Source: Lactiplantibacillus xiangfangensis | Lineage (GTDB): Bacteria > Bacillota > Bacilli > Lactobacillales > Lactobacillaceae | Length of the DNA stretch: 64,000 nucleotides | Reading direction: 5' to 3' | NCBI RefSeq assembly: GCF_001438845.1 | Contig: NZ_JQCL01000057.1 | Coordinates: 97,951-161,950, forward strand | Shown here: positions 1-10,105 of the stretch, in pieces | Numbering within the stretch: position 1 is the stretch's first letter | Layout of the letters: every line of letters begins with the position of its first letter | Translations under genes and position numbers: made by a program | Notes under the pieces: model-generated | What the model saw: the letters and a program-made list of their open reading frames with translations, nothing else | What the model was told of the DNA's origin: nothing | Databases searched by the model: none

Positions 1-846
1 TACTGGAGCCAGTTCGTTGATGGGTTCCGTTGCGACGTTGCGCCATTAGTCCCACTCGATTTTTGGCTAGAAGCTCGTCGACAAGTTAACGCCAAACATC
101 CTGGTACGTTGTGGTTAGCTGAATCAGCCGGAAGTGGCTTTATTCAGGAACTACGGGCACAAGGGTACGTAGGGTTATCTGATAGTGAACTGTACCAAGC
201 CTTTGATATGACTTACGATTACGACGTCTTCGGTGATTTCAAGGATTACTGGCAAGGACGGCGCACGGTGGATGGCTACGTGGACTTGCTTCAACGGCAA
301 GACGCGACCTTCCCCGCAAACTATATCAAGATGCGTTTCTTAGAAAATCACGACAACGCCCGAATGATGAGCTTGTTACACAGTCAGCCGGAAGCCGTCA
401 ATAATTTGACGTGGATCTTCTTGCAGCGCGGGATTCCGCTAATTTACAACGGGCAAGAATTTTTAGCCGAACACGAACCGTCACTCTTTGATAAGGATGA
501 CATCGTGGACGACAAGCATGGTGACATCACGGCATTGATTCAAAAGCTCGTTGCAATTAAGAAGTTGCCAATTATGCGTGCCGCTGATTATCAGCTTGCG
601 GTGGTTGAAGATGGCATCATCAAAGTGACGTATCGTGGTGCGGGTGAAGCACTCGTTGCCTGGATTCCGTTAAAGGGCCAAGTAAGTGAAGTTGCAACGA
701 CCTTGCAAGCCAACACTTATCAGAACTTATTAACGGAAACCGCCGTTAAAGTCAGTGACGGTAAAATTGCGGTTAACGGCCAACCCGTTTTAATTAAATA
801 TGCCACGGATACAGCGGCCACTAAGGTTGCTGATCAATCTAACTAG
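1..846 (+). CDS. malS: Alpha-amylase family GH13 protein (5' end outside window)
   Basis: The frame is open from base 1 and ends at TAA 846, so only the C-terminal 281 residues are present. Three GH13 signature blocks are visible: GFRCDVA with the nucleophile Asp12 (window numbering), LWLAES with the acid/base Glu41, and FLENHDNAR with Asp118. A beta-sandwich tail follows. It should hydrolyse alpha-1,4-glucans or maltodextrins, probably inside the cell because it sits just upstream of an MsmK-type ATPase and maltose phosphorylase. This is the order of known lactobacillar maltodextrin clusters. The symbol follows that context. The exact subfamily (amylase, neopullulanase or maltogenic) cannot be told without the N-terminus. 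Confidence 0.85.
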   Translation, partial: YWSQFVDGFRCDVAPLVPLDFWLEARRQVNAKHPGTLWLAESAGSGFIQELRAQGYVGLSDSELYQAFDMTYDYDVFGDFKDYWQGRRTVDGYVDLLQRQDATFPANYIKMRFLENHDNARMMSLLHSQPEAVNNLTWIFLQRGIPLIYNGQEFLAEHEPSLFDKDDIVDDKHGDITALIQKLVAIKKLPIMRAADYQLAVVEDGIIKVTYRGAGEALVAWIPLKGQVSEVATTLQANTYQNLLTETAVKVSDGKIAVNGQPVLIKYATDTAATKVADQSN

Positions 847-947
847 CTGAAAGTCAGCTTTAATTTTTGAACGTAAAAGCAACCGGTTGCAGTCGGTTGC
901 GTATTAGGACGTAGCTTAGTAGTGAGAAAATAGGGGAGTGGATTTCG

Positions 948-2054
948 ATGGTTGAAATGAATCTCGAACACATTTACAAAAAATACGAAGGTAACGAAAA
1001 GTACTCCGTTACTGATATGAACTTAGATATTAAAGATGGGGAATTCATCTTCTTCATTGGCCCATCTGGTTGTGGGAAGTCAACCACGTTACGTATGATT
1101 GCCGGACTAGAAGACATCACAAAGGGTGACTTCAAGATGAACGGTCAAGTCATGAACGACGTGGAACCTAAGAACCGAGACATTGCGATGGTTTTCCAAA
1201 CTTACGCTTTGTACCCAAACATGTCCGTTTTCGACAACATGGCCTTCGGGTTAAAGATTCGGAAGACGTACAGCAATACTGAAATTAAGAAACGGGTCGA
1301 CAACGCTGCTGAACAACTTGGTTTGACCGACTTCTTGCAACGGCGCCCCGCTAACCTTTCCGGTGGGCAACGTCAACGGGTTGCTTTAGGCCGAGCAATT
1401 GTTCGGGATGCCGGCACGTTCTTACTTGATGAACCACTATCTAACTTGGATGCCAAGTTACGGGTCGACATGCGGACCACGATTGCCCAAATGCACCAGC
1501 GTTTAAAGACTAACATGATTTACGTCACCCATGACCAAATTGAAGCGATGACCATGGCTGACCGGATCGTGATTATGAACGATGGTAAGATCATGCAAGT
1601 TGGGACCCCGCATCAACTTTATAATGAACCAGTTAACCAATTCGTGGCTGGTTTCATGGGGTCGCCATCAATGAACTTCTTTAACGCAACCTTACACGAT
1701 GGTCGCGTGACGGATGGCGAAGGCTTGGACGTTGCCGTACCAGAAGGGCAATTAAAGACTTTGAAGGCCCAAGGTTACGACCAAAAAGAAATGATTGTCG
1801 GGATTCGTCCAGAAGATATTCACGCTGAACGGATTGCGCTTGAAGCAATGCCAGATTCAATCGTTAACACGAAAGTCGTCGTTTCAGAATTCTTAGGTGC
1901 CGAAAGCATGCTTTATTGCAAAGCTGGCAAGTCTAAGTTTACGGCCCAAGTTGATGCGCGTGATTACCACAATCCTGGTGAAAACGTCGAAGTTGCTTTT
2001 GAAATGGCCAAGGCACATTTCTTCGATCCAGAAACAAAGGATGTTATTCGTTAA
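948..2054 (+). CDS. msmK: Sugar ABC transporter ATPase, MsmK/MsmX type
   Basis: 368 residues, the normal length for this family. The Walker A is GPSGCGKST (residues 38-46), the signature LSGGQ (137-141), Walker B FLLDEP (158-163) and the switch THD lies near 193. A C-terminal TOBE-like regulatory region follows (about 235-368). It energises import of maltodextrins or related oligosaccharides, probably through MalEFG-type partners encoded upstream of the window. The start has a GGGGAG ribosome site 7-8 bases upstream. The next gene follows after 24 bp, so the two are cotranscribed. Confidence 0.92.
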   Translation: MVEMNLEHIYKKYEGNEKYSVTDMNLDIKDGEFIFFIGPSGCGKSTTLRMIAGLEDITKGDFKMNGQVMNDVEPKNRDIAMVFQTYALYPNMSVFDNMAFGLKIRKTYSNTEIKKRVDNAAEQLGLTDFLQRRPANLSGGQRQRVALGRAIVRDAGTFLLDEPLSNLDAKLRVDMRTTIAQMHQRLKTNMIYVTHDQIEAMTMADRIVIMNDGKIMQVGTPHQLYNEPVNQFVAGFMGSPSMNFFNATLHDGRVTDGEGLDVAVPEGQLKTLKAQGYDQKEMIVGIRPEDIHAERIALEAMPDSIVNTKVVVSEFLGAESMLYCKAGKSKFTAQVDARDYHNPGENVEVAFEMAKAHFFDPETKDVIR

Positions 2055-2078
2055 TTCGTCCAAGGAGGAGCAATTCTA

Positions 2079-4349
2079 ATGAAACGTATTTTTGAAGTGA
2101 ATCCGTGGCACGTGGTCAGTCATGAACTGGTTCCAACGGATAAACGATTACAAGAAAGCATGACGAGCATCGGCAACGGCTACATGGGGATGCGCGGTAT
2201 GTTTGAAGAACACTACTCTAACGATACTTTGAAAGGTATCTATGTCGGGGGCGTTTGGTACCCTGACAAGACGCGTGTTGGCTGGTGGAAGAATGGTTAT
2301 CCCGATTATTTCGGTAAGGTCGTCAATGCGGTTAACTTCATTAAAGTTAACTTGACGATCGACGGGGACCAGGTTGATTTAGCTAAGGACGACATTAGCG
2401 ACTTTATGGTCGATTTGGACATGCACACCGGTGTTCTCCGGCGTTCGTTCATCGTGACTAAGGGTGAAAAGAAAGTCCAATTCTTGATTGATCGTTTTGT
2501 CAGTGCCGCTCAAAAGGAATTATTTGACGTCCACTATAGCGTTCACAACTTGAGTGCGGAACCCGTCCAAATTGGCTTTATTTCCCAAATTGACGCCGAC
2601 GTTTTCAACGAAGACGCTAACTACGACGAACAATTCTGGCAAGTTCTCGATAAAAGTCACGCGCTGACTGGCGGGAGTATGGTCGCTGAAACTAAACCAA
2701 ATGATTTTGGCACCCCACGCTTTACACTAGGCATGCAAATGTTGCACGTGACGGATCTCCGCGGTGTGGATGCACCGGAAACGGAAAAAGCTGTTACGAA
2801 CATTTTCCGCGGGACTTTAGCGCCTGATGAGACCAAGAACTTTGAAAAACGAGTCATCGTGGTCACTTCCCGTGATTATAAAGATATCAAAACGCTACGT
2901 AGCGGTTTGGCAACATTGACAGAAAACGTCAATGCGCAATCATACGAAGAATTATTGCAAGCGCACCAAGCAGTCTGGGCGAAGCGCTGGGAATTGGCTG
3001 ACGTGGTCATTGATGGTGACGACGCGGCCCAACAGGGGATTCGTTTCAACCTCTTCCAGTTATTCTCAACGTACTATGGTGAAGACAAACGCTTGAACTT
3101 AGGACCAAAGGGCTTTACCGGTGAAAAATACGGTGGTGCGACTTACTGGGATACCGAAGCTTTCGGGGTACCATTCTACTTGTCATTAGCCAAGCCGAAA
3201 GTTACCGAAAACTTATTGGAATACCGCTACAACCAGCTGGCAGGTGCGTTCCATAACGCTAAGCAGCAAGGGTTGGCAGGGGCACTCTACCCAATGGTGA
3301 CCTTTAATGGGATCGAATGTCATAACGAATGGGAAATCACCTTTGAAGAAATTCATCGGAACGGTTCCATTGCTTATGCCATCTTTAACTACACCCGCTA
3401 TACCGGTGATGAGACATACTTGAAGACCAAAGGGATCGACGTTTTGACGGCCATCTCACGTTTTTGGGCCGACCGGGTACACTTCTCAGAACGTAAGCAA
3501 ATGTACATGATTCATGGTGTGACTGGGCCCAATGAGTATGAAAATAATGTCAATAACAACTGGTATACCAACCTGATGGCACGTTGGACATTGAAATACA
3601 CATTGGCTAGCTTAAAGAAGGTCAGTGCTGAAAAGCAACAAGCCCTAGACGTCACCGACGCTGAACTGGCGAAATGGCAAGATATCGTGGACCGGATGTA
3701 TTTGCCACACGATGACAAACTCGGCATCTTTGTTCAACACGATACGTTCCTGGATAAGGATTTGAAGCCCGTTTCGACGATTCCAGCGGATCAACGTCCA
3801 ATCAACCAACACTGGTCATGGGACCATATTTTGCGGTCACCATACATCAAGCAGGCGGACGTCTTACAAGGTATCTACTACTTCATGGACCGGTTCACAC
3901 CGGAACAGAAGAAGGCCAACTTTGACTTCTACGAACCGTTAACGGTCCACGAATCCAGCTTGTCGCCCGCAGTTCACGCTGTATTAGCGGCGGACCTGCA
4001 CTACGAAGACAAAGCGGTTGAAATGTATCAACGGACTGCTCGGTTGGACCTTGATAACTACAACAACGACACGGTCGACGGCTTACACATTACGTCGATG
4101 ACCGGTTCGTGGTTAGCAATCGTACAAGGCTTTGCTGGAATGCGTGTTAAGGACGATACGTTGGCGTTTGCACCATTTGTCCCTAACGCTTGGACACATT
4201 ATCAGTTCCACGTTAACTTCCGTGGTCGGCTCTTAAAAGTCGACGTCAATCAACAAGGAACGACAGTGACACTCGTCTCTGGTGAACCATTGACCATTGA
4301 ATTGAACGGTAACGCGGTGAAGGTTGCCGATACCGTTTCAACGAAATAA
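2079..4349 (+). CDS. mapA: Maltose phosphorylase (GH65)
   Basis: 756 residues, typical of GH65. An N-terminal beta-sandwich is followed by an (alpha/alpha)6 barrel. The TGPNEYENN motif carries the catalytic acid Glu486, and [13 protein letters not shown] lies near residue 625. It should phosphorolyse maltose to beta-glucose-1-phosphate and glucose in the cytosol, saving ATP. An AAGGAGGAG ribosome site precedes the ATG. It closes the maltodextrin operon, with a terminator about 90 bp downstream. The asparagine in TGPNEY is like maltose phosphorylases. A second GH65 protein at 55704-57896 has TGPDEY instead. Confidence 0.93.
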   Translation: MKRIFEVNPWHVVSHELVPTDKRLQESMTSIGNGYMGMRGMFEEHYSNDTLKGIYVGGVWYPDKTRVGWWKNGYPDYFGKVVNAVNFIKVNLTIDGDQVDLAKDDISDFMVDLDMHTGVLRRSFIVTKGEKKVQFLIDRFVSAAQKELFDVHYSVHNLSAEPVQIGFISQIDADVFNEDANYDEQFWQVLDKSHALTGGSMVAETKPNDFGTPRFTLGMQMLHVTDLRGVDAPETEKAVTNIFRGTLAPDETKNFEKRVIVVTSRDYKDIKTLRSGLATLTENVNAQSYEELLQAHQAVWAKRWELADVVIDGDDAAQQGIRFNLFQLFSTYYGEDKRLNLGPKGFTGEKYGGATYWDTEAFGVPFYLSLAKPKVTENLLEYRYNQLAGAFHNAKQQGLAGALYPMVTFNGIECHNEWEITFEEIHRNGSIAYAIFNYTRYTGDETYLKTKGIDVLTAISRFWADRVHFSERKQMYMIHGVTGPNEYENNVNNNWYTNLMARWTLKYTLASLKKVSAEKQQALDVTDAELAKWQDIVDRMYLPHDDKLGIFVQHDTFLDKDLKPVSTIPADQRPINQHWSWDHILRSPYIKQADVLQGIYYFMDRFTPEQKKANFDFYEPLTVHESSLSPAVHAVLAADLHYEDKAVEMYQRTARLDLDNYNNDTVDGLHITSMTGSWLAIVQGFAGMRVKDDTLAFAPFVPNAWTHYQFHVNFRGRLLKVDVNQQGTTVTLVSGEPLTIELNGNAVKVADTVSTK

Positions 4350-4437
4350 ACACACTTGACCCTAACCTGGCCGAAACTGGTTAAGGTCAAGTCCTAACCC
4401 TAGAATGATTAACCCTCATTCTAACCTACTCCTAAAT

Positions 4438-4468
4438 AGACGCCCATCTGCGAATGGACGTCTTTTTT
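4438..4468 (+). terminator. Terminator of the maltose operon
   Basis: The inverted repeat AGACG-CCAT / ATGG-CGTCT is followed by a run of six T. Confidence 0.85.
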
Positions 4469-4500
4469 GAGTTCTATGGATGGCAAATAATATCCGCTCC

Positions 4501-4658
4501 GTCAGTCAGCGTCGGTGTGCTGTGGGGCCGGTCGCAGCCACAGTGCGGTCTGCTCCCTCAATTCCAAGCCGATAACCCGCGTCTTGGAATCGTCCCGCAA
4601 CATCCAGCCGGTGCCCTCCGGCTGATGTTGCCGGCACAGCACATCAACGCTGACTGAC
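4501..4658. repeat. Long imperfect palindromic repeat, family B (copy 1)
   Basis: The outer arms at 4501-4524 and 4635-4658 match at 22 of 24 bases as reverse complements. Two inner hairpins lie between them. It is GC-richer than its flanks and carries overlapping spurious ORFs on both strands because of its symmetry. Relatives lie at 4904-5066, 9896-10056 and 59115-59286. Confidence 0.85.
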
Positions 4659-4739
4659 TGCGCTAAATATAGTCCTGCTATCATGAGTGACTGACATTTA
4701 TTGAATATTGATAGTATCAGGGGAGGTTGAAAATTAAAT

Positions 4740-4835
4740 TTCGAGATTGATTACGGTTGTATCAGTATTAGACTAATACAAATTAACTACTTGTGAGTTA
4801 GCCCGGTTACCACTGAGCATCCGATTAAAGCTACA
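4740..4835. repeat. Remnant of family A repeat (flank and left end)
   Basis: GATTGATTAC.GTTGTATCA, then GACTAATACAAATTA and CCGGTT.CCACTGA, match the left flank and end of the intact family A element at 42855-42924. The palindromic core is missing. The remaining bases of 4680-5150 show no gene. Confidence 0.65.
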
Positions 4836-4903
4836 TTTATAGGCAACTTTCAGCTATGCTTTGGTTGCTGACAAACTTAACCGGTTTGTTTTAAAGCAAT
4901 CTT

Positions 4904-5066
4904 AGCGTAGCCGGCAGAACCAGCGGGCCGTGTTGGCACTGTTAGCTGGCGTTGTTTGCCAGGTTATAGTTGAAAGACTCGTCCTTTGAGGCTTTCAAGC
5001 GAGGCGGAAGACCGTTCTTTGTCTGTAGCCGACCCCATGGCCCACTGATTCTGCCGGCGAAGCGCC
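4904..5066. repeat. Long imperfect palindromic repeat, family B (copy 2, inverted)
   Basis: It closely matches the reverse complement of 59115-59286 over its whole length, including AGCCGGCAGAACCAG, CAAGCGAGGCGGAAG and CTGTAGCCGACCCCA. The outer arms GCCGGCAGAACCAGCGGGC / GCCCACTGATTCTGCCGGC pair with each other. Confidence 0.8.
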
Positions 5067-5152
5067 GAAAATACTAATCTTCTAACGATAAGTAGTGTGA
5101 TGGCAACGATTGAACTAGTTTTCGCACTTTCAACCTTCAGATAAATAACATT

Positions 5153-5193
5153 AAAAAAACAGCTTGTAGGATCAAATATGACCTTATAAGCTG
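5153..5193 (-). terminator. Terminator of the alcohol dehydrogenase-like gene
   Basis: On the minus strand CAGCTT-TAAGG pairs with CCT-AAGCTG and is followed by seven T. Confidence 0.75.
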
Positions 5194-5210
5194 ATTCTAT
5201 TTGGAAATGA

Positions 5211-6125
5211 TTATTTCGCGACAATTAATTGGCCGCTGTACGGTTCATCCAGCAACGTGTGCCCCTGAATGAAGCCATCCAGTGTAAAGGGTAGCTGCTG
5301 CGCAATGTCGACGGTTAACTGCCCCGTTCTGAGTAACTTGAATAGCATCTGCAAGGTGGCCTGATCCGAAATCACATTCGTTGGATGCAGTACCTGGAAC
5401 CGGATCGACTTACTAGTTGCGGGTAGGTGGGTCGCAAATGACGCGATGGTCGCGTTAAACTTTGCCATTGCGAGATCGTCCTTACCGTTAGTGTTGTCGT
5501 GACTGACGTTGATAATCACGTCGCCCCGGTCTGCTAAAACGTGGACCGGATTTTGACGGTCGGGCGCGACAACTTGTTCAACCCCGAGTGCGGTCAACTT
5601 GTCAGTAAAGTGCGACGGGGCAATGGCAATGACGTTTGCACCTAGACGCTGTGCCAACTGGATCGTTAACATTCCGACCATACTGCCGGCACCTTGGACG
5701 ATCACGGTCTGATCCTTCTGGACGTCCGCAAAGTAACGGACGGCTTTATAGGCGGTGATCCCCGGCGTAATTAAACTGGCTGCTTGTGCGGGAGTAACGT
5801 CGTTTGGCACCGTCACGGCTAAGTCGCTATCCAGCGTAACTTGCTCAGCGTAGGTGTGTTGAGCGTGGGCCGCAACGAGGGTTCCAATGTCCAACCCCGT
5901 TACCCCGGGACCGACTTTGAGCACCTTGCCCACGACGTCGTGTCCAGGAATGGTTGGTAAAACTAAGTCGGTTCCCGTGCCTAGACGTTCGCGGCGGTCC
6001 TGGTCGTTCAAATTGACAGCGAGTGTTTCAATAGTAATTTGATTATTAGCTGGTTCAAGTACCGGTTGAGTAATCGTTTCAAAAACGGCGGGTCCCCCAA
6101 ATTTACGATAACCATATGCAAGCAT
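5211..6125 (-). CDS. Zinc-independent MDR/quinone oxidoreductase-like alcohol dehydrogenase
   Basis: 304 residues from the ATG at 6125, which has a GGAGGGG ribosome site. A longer frame upstream has no ribosome site. The N-terminal GroES-like half includes NLNDQDRRERLG and PGHDVVGKV. A Rossmann half follows with an NAD(P) loop near 'VQGAGSMVGMLTIQLAQ'. No cysteine cluster or zinc ligands are visible, so it resembles quinone oxidoreductase/YhdH-type reductases more than zinc alcohol dehydrogenases. The substrate is unknown. It stands alone with its own terminator. Confidence 0.8.
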   Translation of the reverse strand: MLAYGYRKFGGPAVFETITQPVLEPANNQITIETLAVNLNDQDRRERLGTGTDLVLPTIPGHDVVGKVLKVGPGVTGLDIGTLVAAHAQHTYAEQVTLDSDLAVTVPNDVTPAQAASLITPGITAYKAVRYFADVQKDQTVIVQGAGSMVGMLTIQLAQRLGANVIAIAPSHFTDKLTALGVEQVVAPDRQNPVHVLADRGDVIINVSHDNTNGKDDLAMAKFNATIASFATHLPATSKSIRFQVLHPTNVISDQATLQMLFKLLRTGQLTVDIAQQLPFTLDGFIQGHTLLDEPYSGQLIVAK

Positions 6126-6245
6126 TAATATCCCCTCCTTGGCAAAAGCATGCTTTCGCTTAATTGTAGCGGGGAACCTGCTGAAATCACAAGCGGGTAC
6201 CATTACTTTCCGGTTTGTGTTTAGTCAATAATAAAAGAAGTGTTT

Positions 6246-7652
6246 TTAGTTGCTTTGATTGGTAACAGGCGTTTGACGCTTAAGTCCCACACCAGTGAAG
6301 CCACTGATGATTGAAAAGATTGGCGATAGTAGGCTAAAGAAGCAGAACGGCAAGTAAGCCAGCGTTGAAACGCCAAGCGTGTTAGCGGCAAAGGCCCCCG
6401 CAACGCCCCATGGAATGAGGTAGTTGATCACTGTACCACCATCTTCTAGTACCCGGCTAAGGGCTAAGTTTGCTAGCCCCCGTTGGTTAAAGGTCGATTT
6501 AAATGCTTTACCCGGAAGAATAACGGAGAGGTATTGTTCACCGACAAAGATATTGACTCCGATTCCGGCTAGGATAGCAGCGGTGACGGTCGCGCCGGTG
6601 CCCTTTAAACGTTTAGCTAGTGGGACCATGGCCGTTTGAATCAAGTTGAATTTCATTAACAGGCCACCGAGTGAGAGCGTCAGCAAAATGAGTGAAACGG
6701 TGCCCATCATGGCGCTAATGCCGCCCCGTGATAAGAGGGCGTCGACACTGGCATTACCCGTTTTAGCGACAAAGCCGGTTTCAATCATGCCGGCAATTTT
6801 GCTCAGCGCAATGTGGGGTTGTTCAATAAAAATCATGACGATGGCCAAGCCAATGTTCATCAGTAAAGTTGGGATGGCTGGAATTTTAAGTAGGGCGCAT
6901 GCAAACATCACAATGAGTGGTAAAGCGGCCCACCAACTGATCGTGAAGTTCTGGTTCAGCACCGTTAAGGTCGTTTGGATTTTACCCAGGTTGTTGCCCG
7001 TCGCTGCCCCCGTTCCTAAAACGGTGTACAAGATCAAAGAGACGATGAAGGCGGGAATTGTAGACCACATTAAGTTGCGAATGTGACTGAATAAGTCGCT
7101 TTCAGCGATGGCTGACGCTAAGTTAGTTGAATCGGACAGTGGGGAGGTTTTATCCCCAAAGATGGCGCCGGAAATAATGGCACCGGCGACTAACGCTGGG
7201 TCGATCCCCATGGTGGTCCCGATACCAAATAAGGCAATCCCGATGGTCGAGATAATGGTAAAGGCGCTCCCGATAGACGTTCCGATGATGGCACAAACGA
7301 GGAAAACGGACGGAACGAACCACTTCACGGAAATCAGGTTAAACCCAAAAACCATCATGGAAGGGATGATTCCGGCAGCAATCCAGACGCTGATTAGCGC
7401 TCCGATTAGTAAGAAAATAAAGATGGGGATGATCCCGGTCTTGATCCCGTCGACGATGCCACTGTGAATGTCGTCCCAGTGGGCGCCCCGAATGCGAGCC
7501 CAGAGAATGACTAAGGCAATAACTAAGATAACAGGGGTCTGTGGTGAGAGCCCGAATTTAATTACGCCGAGTCCCATAATTGCTAACATGATGAGTAAGA
7601 CGGTTAAGGATTCTGGTAGGTGAACTGGCCGCCATCGTTTTGAATTTTCCAT
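6246..7652 (-). CDS. NhaC-family transporter, probable tyrosine or Na+/H+ carrier
   Basis: 468 residues with about 11-12 hydrophobic segments, the normal NhaC size. ATG 7652 is chosen because AGGAGTG lies just upstream; the longer frame would run into the T-box terminator. Conserved-looking stretches include GTSIGSAFTIISTIG, IISGAIFGDKTSPLSDST and EDGGTVINYLIPWG. The family contains Na+/H+ antiporters, but members behind tyrosine T-boxes have been predicted to carry tyrosine or an analogue. The T-box upstream (7685-7930) reads UAC. Transport of tyrosine is therefore an inference from regulation, not from the protein. Confidence 0.85.
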   Translation of the reverse strand: MENSKRWRPVHLPESLTVLLIMLAIMGLGVIKFGLSPQTPVILVIALVILWARIRGAHWDDIHSGIVDGIKTGIIPIFIFLLIGALISVWIAAGIIPSMMVFGFNLISVKWFVPSVFLVCAIIGTSIGSAFTIISTIGIALFGIGTTMGIDPALVAGAIISGAIFGDKTSPLSDSTNLASAIAESDLFSHIRNLMWSTIPAFIVSLILYTVLGTGAATGNNLGKIQTTLTVLNQNFTISWWAALPLIVMFACALLKIPAIPTLLMNIGLAIVMIFIEQPHIALSKIAGMIETGFVAKTGNASVDALLSRGGISAMMGTVSLILLTLSLGGLLMKFNLIQTAMVPLAKRLKGTGATVTAAILAGIGVNIFVGEQYLSVILPGKAFKSTFNQRGLANLALSRVLEDGGTVINYLIPWGVAGAFAANTLGVSTLAYLPFCFFSLLSPIFSIISGFTGVGLKRQTPVTNQSN

Positions 7653-7684
7653 AATTAACACTCCTTTTATTTGGCTATAAAAAA

Positions 7685-7930
7685 ATCGTCCCCGTTGCAA
7701 TTATTGCAACAGGGACGATTGATTAGACCGTGGTACCACCCAGCTTGAGCCGCAAAATCGGCTCCACTCACTAGCAGTTAACGGGTCTAGTTATTATCCG
7801 CCGGGCGTACCCGGACTGTACCTACCGTATTTCATCGTAATTAGCCTGATCGGTTCGCAGCAACCACCGACTTTCTGACACACAGCTAATCCGCTACTTA
7901 AGAGTAGGGTTATCGTTCGTTATTTGATTA
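7685..7930 (-). promoter_or_regulatory. T-box riboswitch, Tyr specifier
   Basis: Read on the minus strand, the consensus box GGGTGGTACCACG sits at 7728-7742. It is followed by a terminator stem CGTCCC-GTTGCAA / TTGCAAC-GGGACG and T run (7685-7722). Upstream is a stem I with the GGTGGTTGCTGCGAACC apical part. In the specifier loop the lower stem CCTAC/GTAGG is preceded by TAC plus a purine, the usual position, so the specifier is UAC (7827-7829), a tyrosine codon. Uncharged tRNA-Tyr should switch on the NhaC-family gene. Confidence 0.92.
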
Positions 7931-8102
7931 TTGTGTGATGATAGCATGCTTGATTTGAAACGTCAACTAACGAATAAATTTATTAATTTTAAAATGGCTA
8001 GTCGTGGAGGCGCCCGATAGTTGATAAATATGGTAAATAACCGTTAAGTAATGGCTGATAGACAGTACGTGAGTATAGGTAAAATGATAAAATAGCCGTA
8101 AG

Positions 8103-8116
8103 TGTAAGCGGTTTAA
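8103..8116 (+). promoter_or_regulatory. cre-like site upstream of alpha-glucosidase
   Basis: TGTAAGCGGTTTAA is close to the CcpA consensus TGNAANCGNTNNCA, with a mismatch at the CA end. It lies about 50 bp before the malL-like start, fitting catabolite control. Confidence 0.45.
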
Positions 8117-8167
8117 AATAAAGAATTAAAGCGTACGCCAGTATAAAAAATTTAAGGAGTGATTGTA

Positions 8168-9841
8168 ATGACTAACCCATGGTGGCAATCAGCCGTCGTT
8201 TATCAAATTTATCCCCGTTCATTTCAAGATTCAAACGGTGACGGTATCGGTGACTTGCCCGGGATTACGCAACGTCTGAACTATGTGAAACGGTTAGGGG
8301 CCGATGTGATTTGGCTCAACCCAATCTACCGGTCGCCCGGTGTTGATAACGGGTATGATATTAGCGATTATTACGACATTAACCCGGAATTTGGCACGAT
8401 GGCTGACTTTGATCAGCTTCTAGCGACCGCCCACGAGAAGGGCTTGAAGATCATGATGGATATCGTGGTCAACCACTCTTCTAATCAGAATAAGTGGTTC
8501 AAAGAGAGTGCTAAGAGCCGTGATAATGCATATTCCGATTATTACATTTGGCGTGATCCAGTCGATGGTCACGCGCCCAATAATTGGGGTGGCTTCTTTG
8601 GCGGTTCCGTCTGGGAATACGTCGAAAGTCGTCAACAGTACTATCTGCATTCATTTGCCGTGGAACAACCCGACCTGAATTGGGAAAATCCAAAATTGCG
8701 GCAATCCGTGTACGACATGATGAATTTTTGGGTCAATAAAGGTGTCGATGGTTTTCGCCTCGACGTCATTAACTTGATTTCCAAACCCGCCAGCTTTGCG
8801 GACGGTCAGCCAAACGACGGTGAACCGTACGCGGACATTGGTCCAATCATCGCTAATGGTCCCCGTTTGAACGAATATTTACAGGAAATGAATAAACAAG
8901 TCTTTGCGGGTCACGATTTAATCACGGTTGGTGAGACACCGAACGCTACTGTAAGCGACGCACAACGGCTCGCAGGCTTAAACGAACATGAACTGAACAT
9001 GGTATTTGAATTTGAACACATGGGTCTGGATGGCAATCCTAATCCACAGTTAGGCAAGTGGAATGATCAACCCGTCAAGTTAGTTGACCTCAAGCAGTCA
9101 ATGACCAAGTGGCAAAACGGATTACACGGCACCGCGTGGAATAGCCTCTATTGGAATAATCATGATCAGCCCCGGATTGTTTCCCGGTTTGGTGACGAAC
9201 GGCCAGCTTACCGGCAACGTTCTGCTAAGATGCTAGCGACGTTGCTGCACTTCTTACAGGGGACCCCTTATGTCTACGAGGGTGAAGAATTAGGGATGAC
9301 TAACGCCCATTTCACCAAGCTGTCCGATTACCAAGATTTGGAATCAATCAACGCTTATCACCATTTTGTGGATGAAGAGGGCGTCCTTTCGGCGGATACG
9401 ATGTTACGTTATTTGGCCAATTGTTCACGGGATAACGCACGGACACCGATGCAGTGGAATGGGGCGTTAAACGCCGGTTTCTCGAATGCTAAGCCGTGGC
9501 TACCAGTTAACCCAAATCACAACCACATCAACGCAGAGGCGGCCCAGGTGACCCCCAATTCGACGTTTAGTTATTACCAGCACTTAATCAAGCTACGTCA
9601 TCAGTTACCGGTTATCACCACGGGTAAGTATCAATTGTTATTAGCTGACGACACTTCGGTTTATGCTTATACGCGTCAAACGGATGATCAGACCTTACTA
9701 GTCATCTGTAATTTCACGCCGGAAACCCAAACGCGTCACTTTGAACAACTACCAGCGGATGCAAGGTTACTCATCAGTAATTACGATGATGACCACGGTG
9801 ATACGTTACGTGCTTACGAAGCTAAGGTTTACTATTATTAA
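8168..9841 (+). CDS. malL: Oligo-1,6-glucosidase/alpha-glucosidase (GH13_31)
   Basis: 557 residues from ATG 8168, which has AAGGAG 8 bases upstream; an ATG 9 bases earlier overlaps that site. It starts WWQSAVVYQIYPRSFQDSNG, typical of the dextran glucosidase/oligo-1,6-glucosidase group. Catalytic residues are visible: Asp199 in DGFRLDVIN, Glu256 in VGETPN and Asp333 in WNNHDQPR. It should release glucose from short isomalto- or malto-oligosaccharides in the cytosol. It is monocistronic, between the T-box gene and a repeat cluster. Its trehalose-6-phosphate relative is at 50971-52614. Confidence 0.92.
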   Translation: MTNPWWQSAVVYQIYPRSFQDSNGDGIGDLPGITQRLNYVKRLGADVIWLNPIYRSPGVDNGYDISDYYDINPEFGTMADFDQLLATAHEKGLKIMMDIVVNHSSNQNKWFKESAKSRDNAYSDYYIWRDPVDGHAPNNWGGFFGGSVWEYVESRQQYYLHSFAVEQPDLNWENPKLRQSVYDMMNFWVNKGVDGFRLDVINLISKPASFADGQPNDGEPYADIGPIIANGPRLNEYLQEMNKQVFAGHDLITVGETPNATVSDAQRLAGLNEHELNMVFEFEHMGLDGNPNPQLGKWNDQPVKLVDLKQSMTKWQNGLHGTAWNSLYWNNHDQPRIVSRFGDERPAYRQRSAKMLATLLHFLQGTPYVYEGEELGMTNAHFTKLSDYQDLESINAYHHFVDEEGVLSADTMLRYLANCSRDNARTPMQWNGALNAGFSNAKPWLPVNPNHNHINAEAAQVTPNSTFSYYQHLIKLRHQLPVITTGKYQLLLADDTSVYAYTRQTDDQTLLVICNFTPETQTRHFEQLPADARLLISNYDDDHGDTLRAYEAKVYYY

Positions 9842-9895
9842 AAATAAAGGTCGAAAGATTTACTGCGTGACGGTCGATTTTGAAATTGCCGCTCT

Positions 9896-10056
9896 GCCGA
9901 GCAGAATCGGTGTGCTGTGAGGGACGGTCTCAGCCAAAGGACGGTCTGAGACCTCAATTCAAAGCCGATAGCCCACGTCTTTGAATTGCCCGGCAACATT
10001 GGCCGTAAGACCCGCTGGTCAATGTTGCCGCCACTGCACATCAATCCTGCTCGACT
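9896..10056. repeat. Long imperfect palindromic repeat, family B (copy 3)
   Basis: The outer arms around GAGCAGAATCGGTGTGCTGTG (from 9899) and CACTGCACATCAATCCTGCTC (10032-10052) pair with few mismatches. The order of inner hairpins is the same as at 4501-4658. It follows directly after the alpha-glucosidase gene. Confidence 0.82.
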
Positions 10057-10105
10057 TCGCTAAATTCAGTTTTACTATTGTGAATAGGTTAAATTTGTTG
10101 AATGC

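Noticed and set aside
4454..4684. Overlapping ORFs on both strands (about 60 aa each)
   Set aside because: They arise from the symmetry of the family B repeat, have no ribosome sites and mirror each other.
6424..7467. Three plus-strand ORFs opposite the NhaC-family gene
   Set aside because: Antisense shadows of a clear membrane-protein gene; no ribosome sites.
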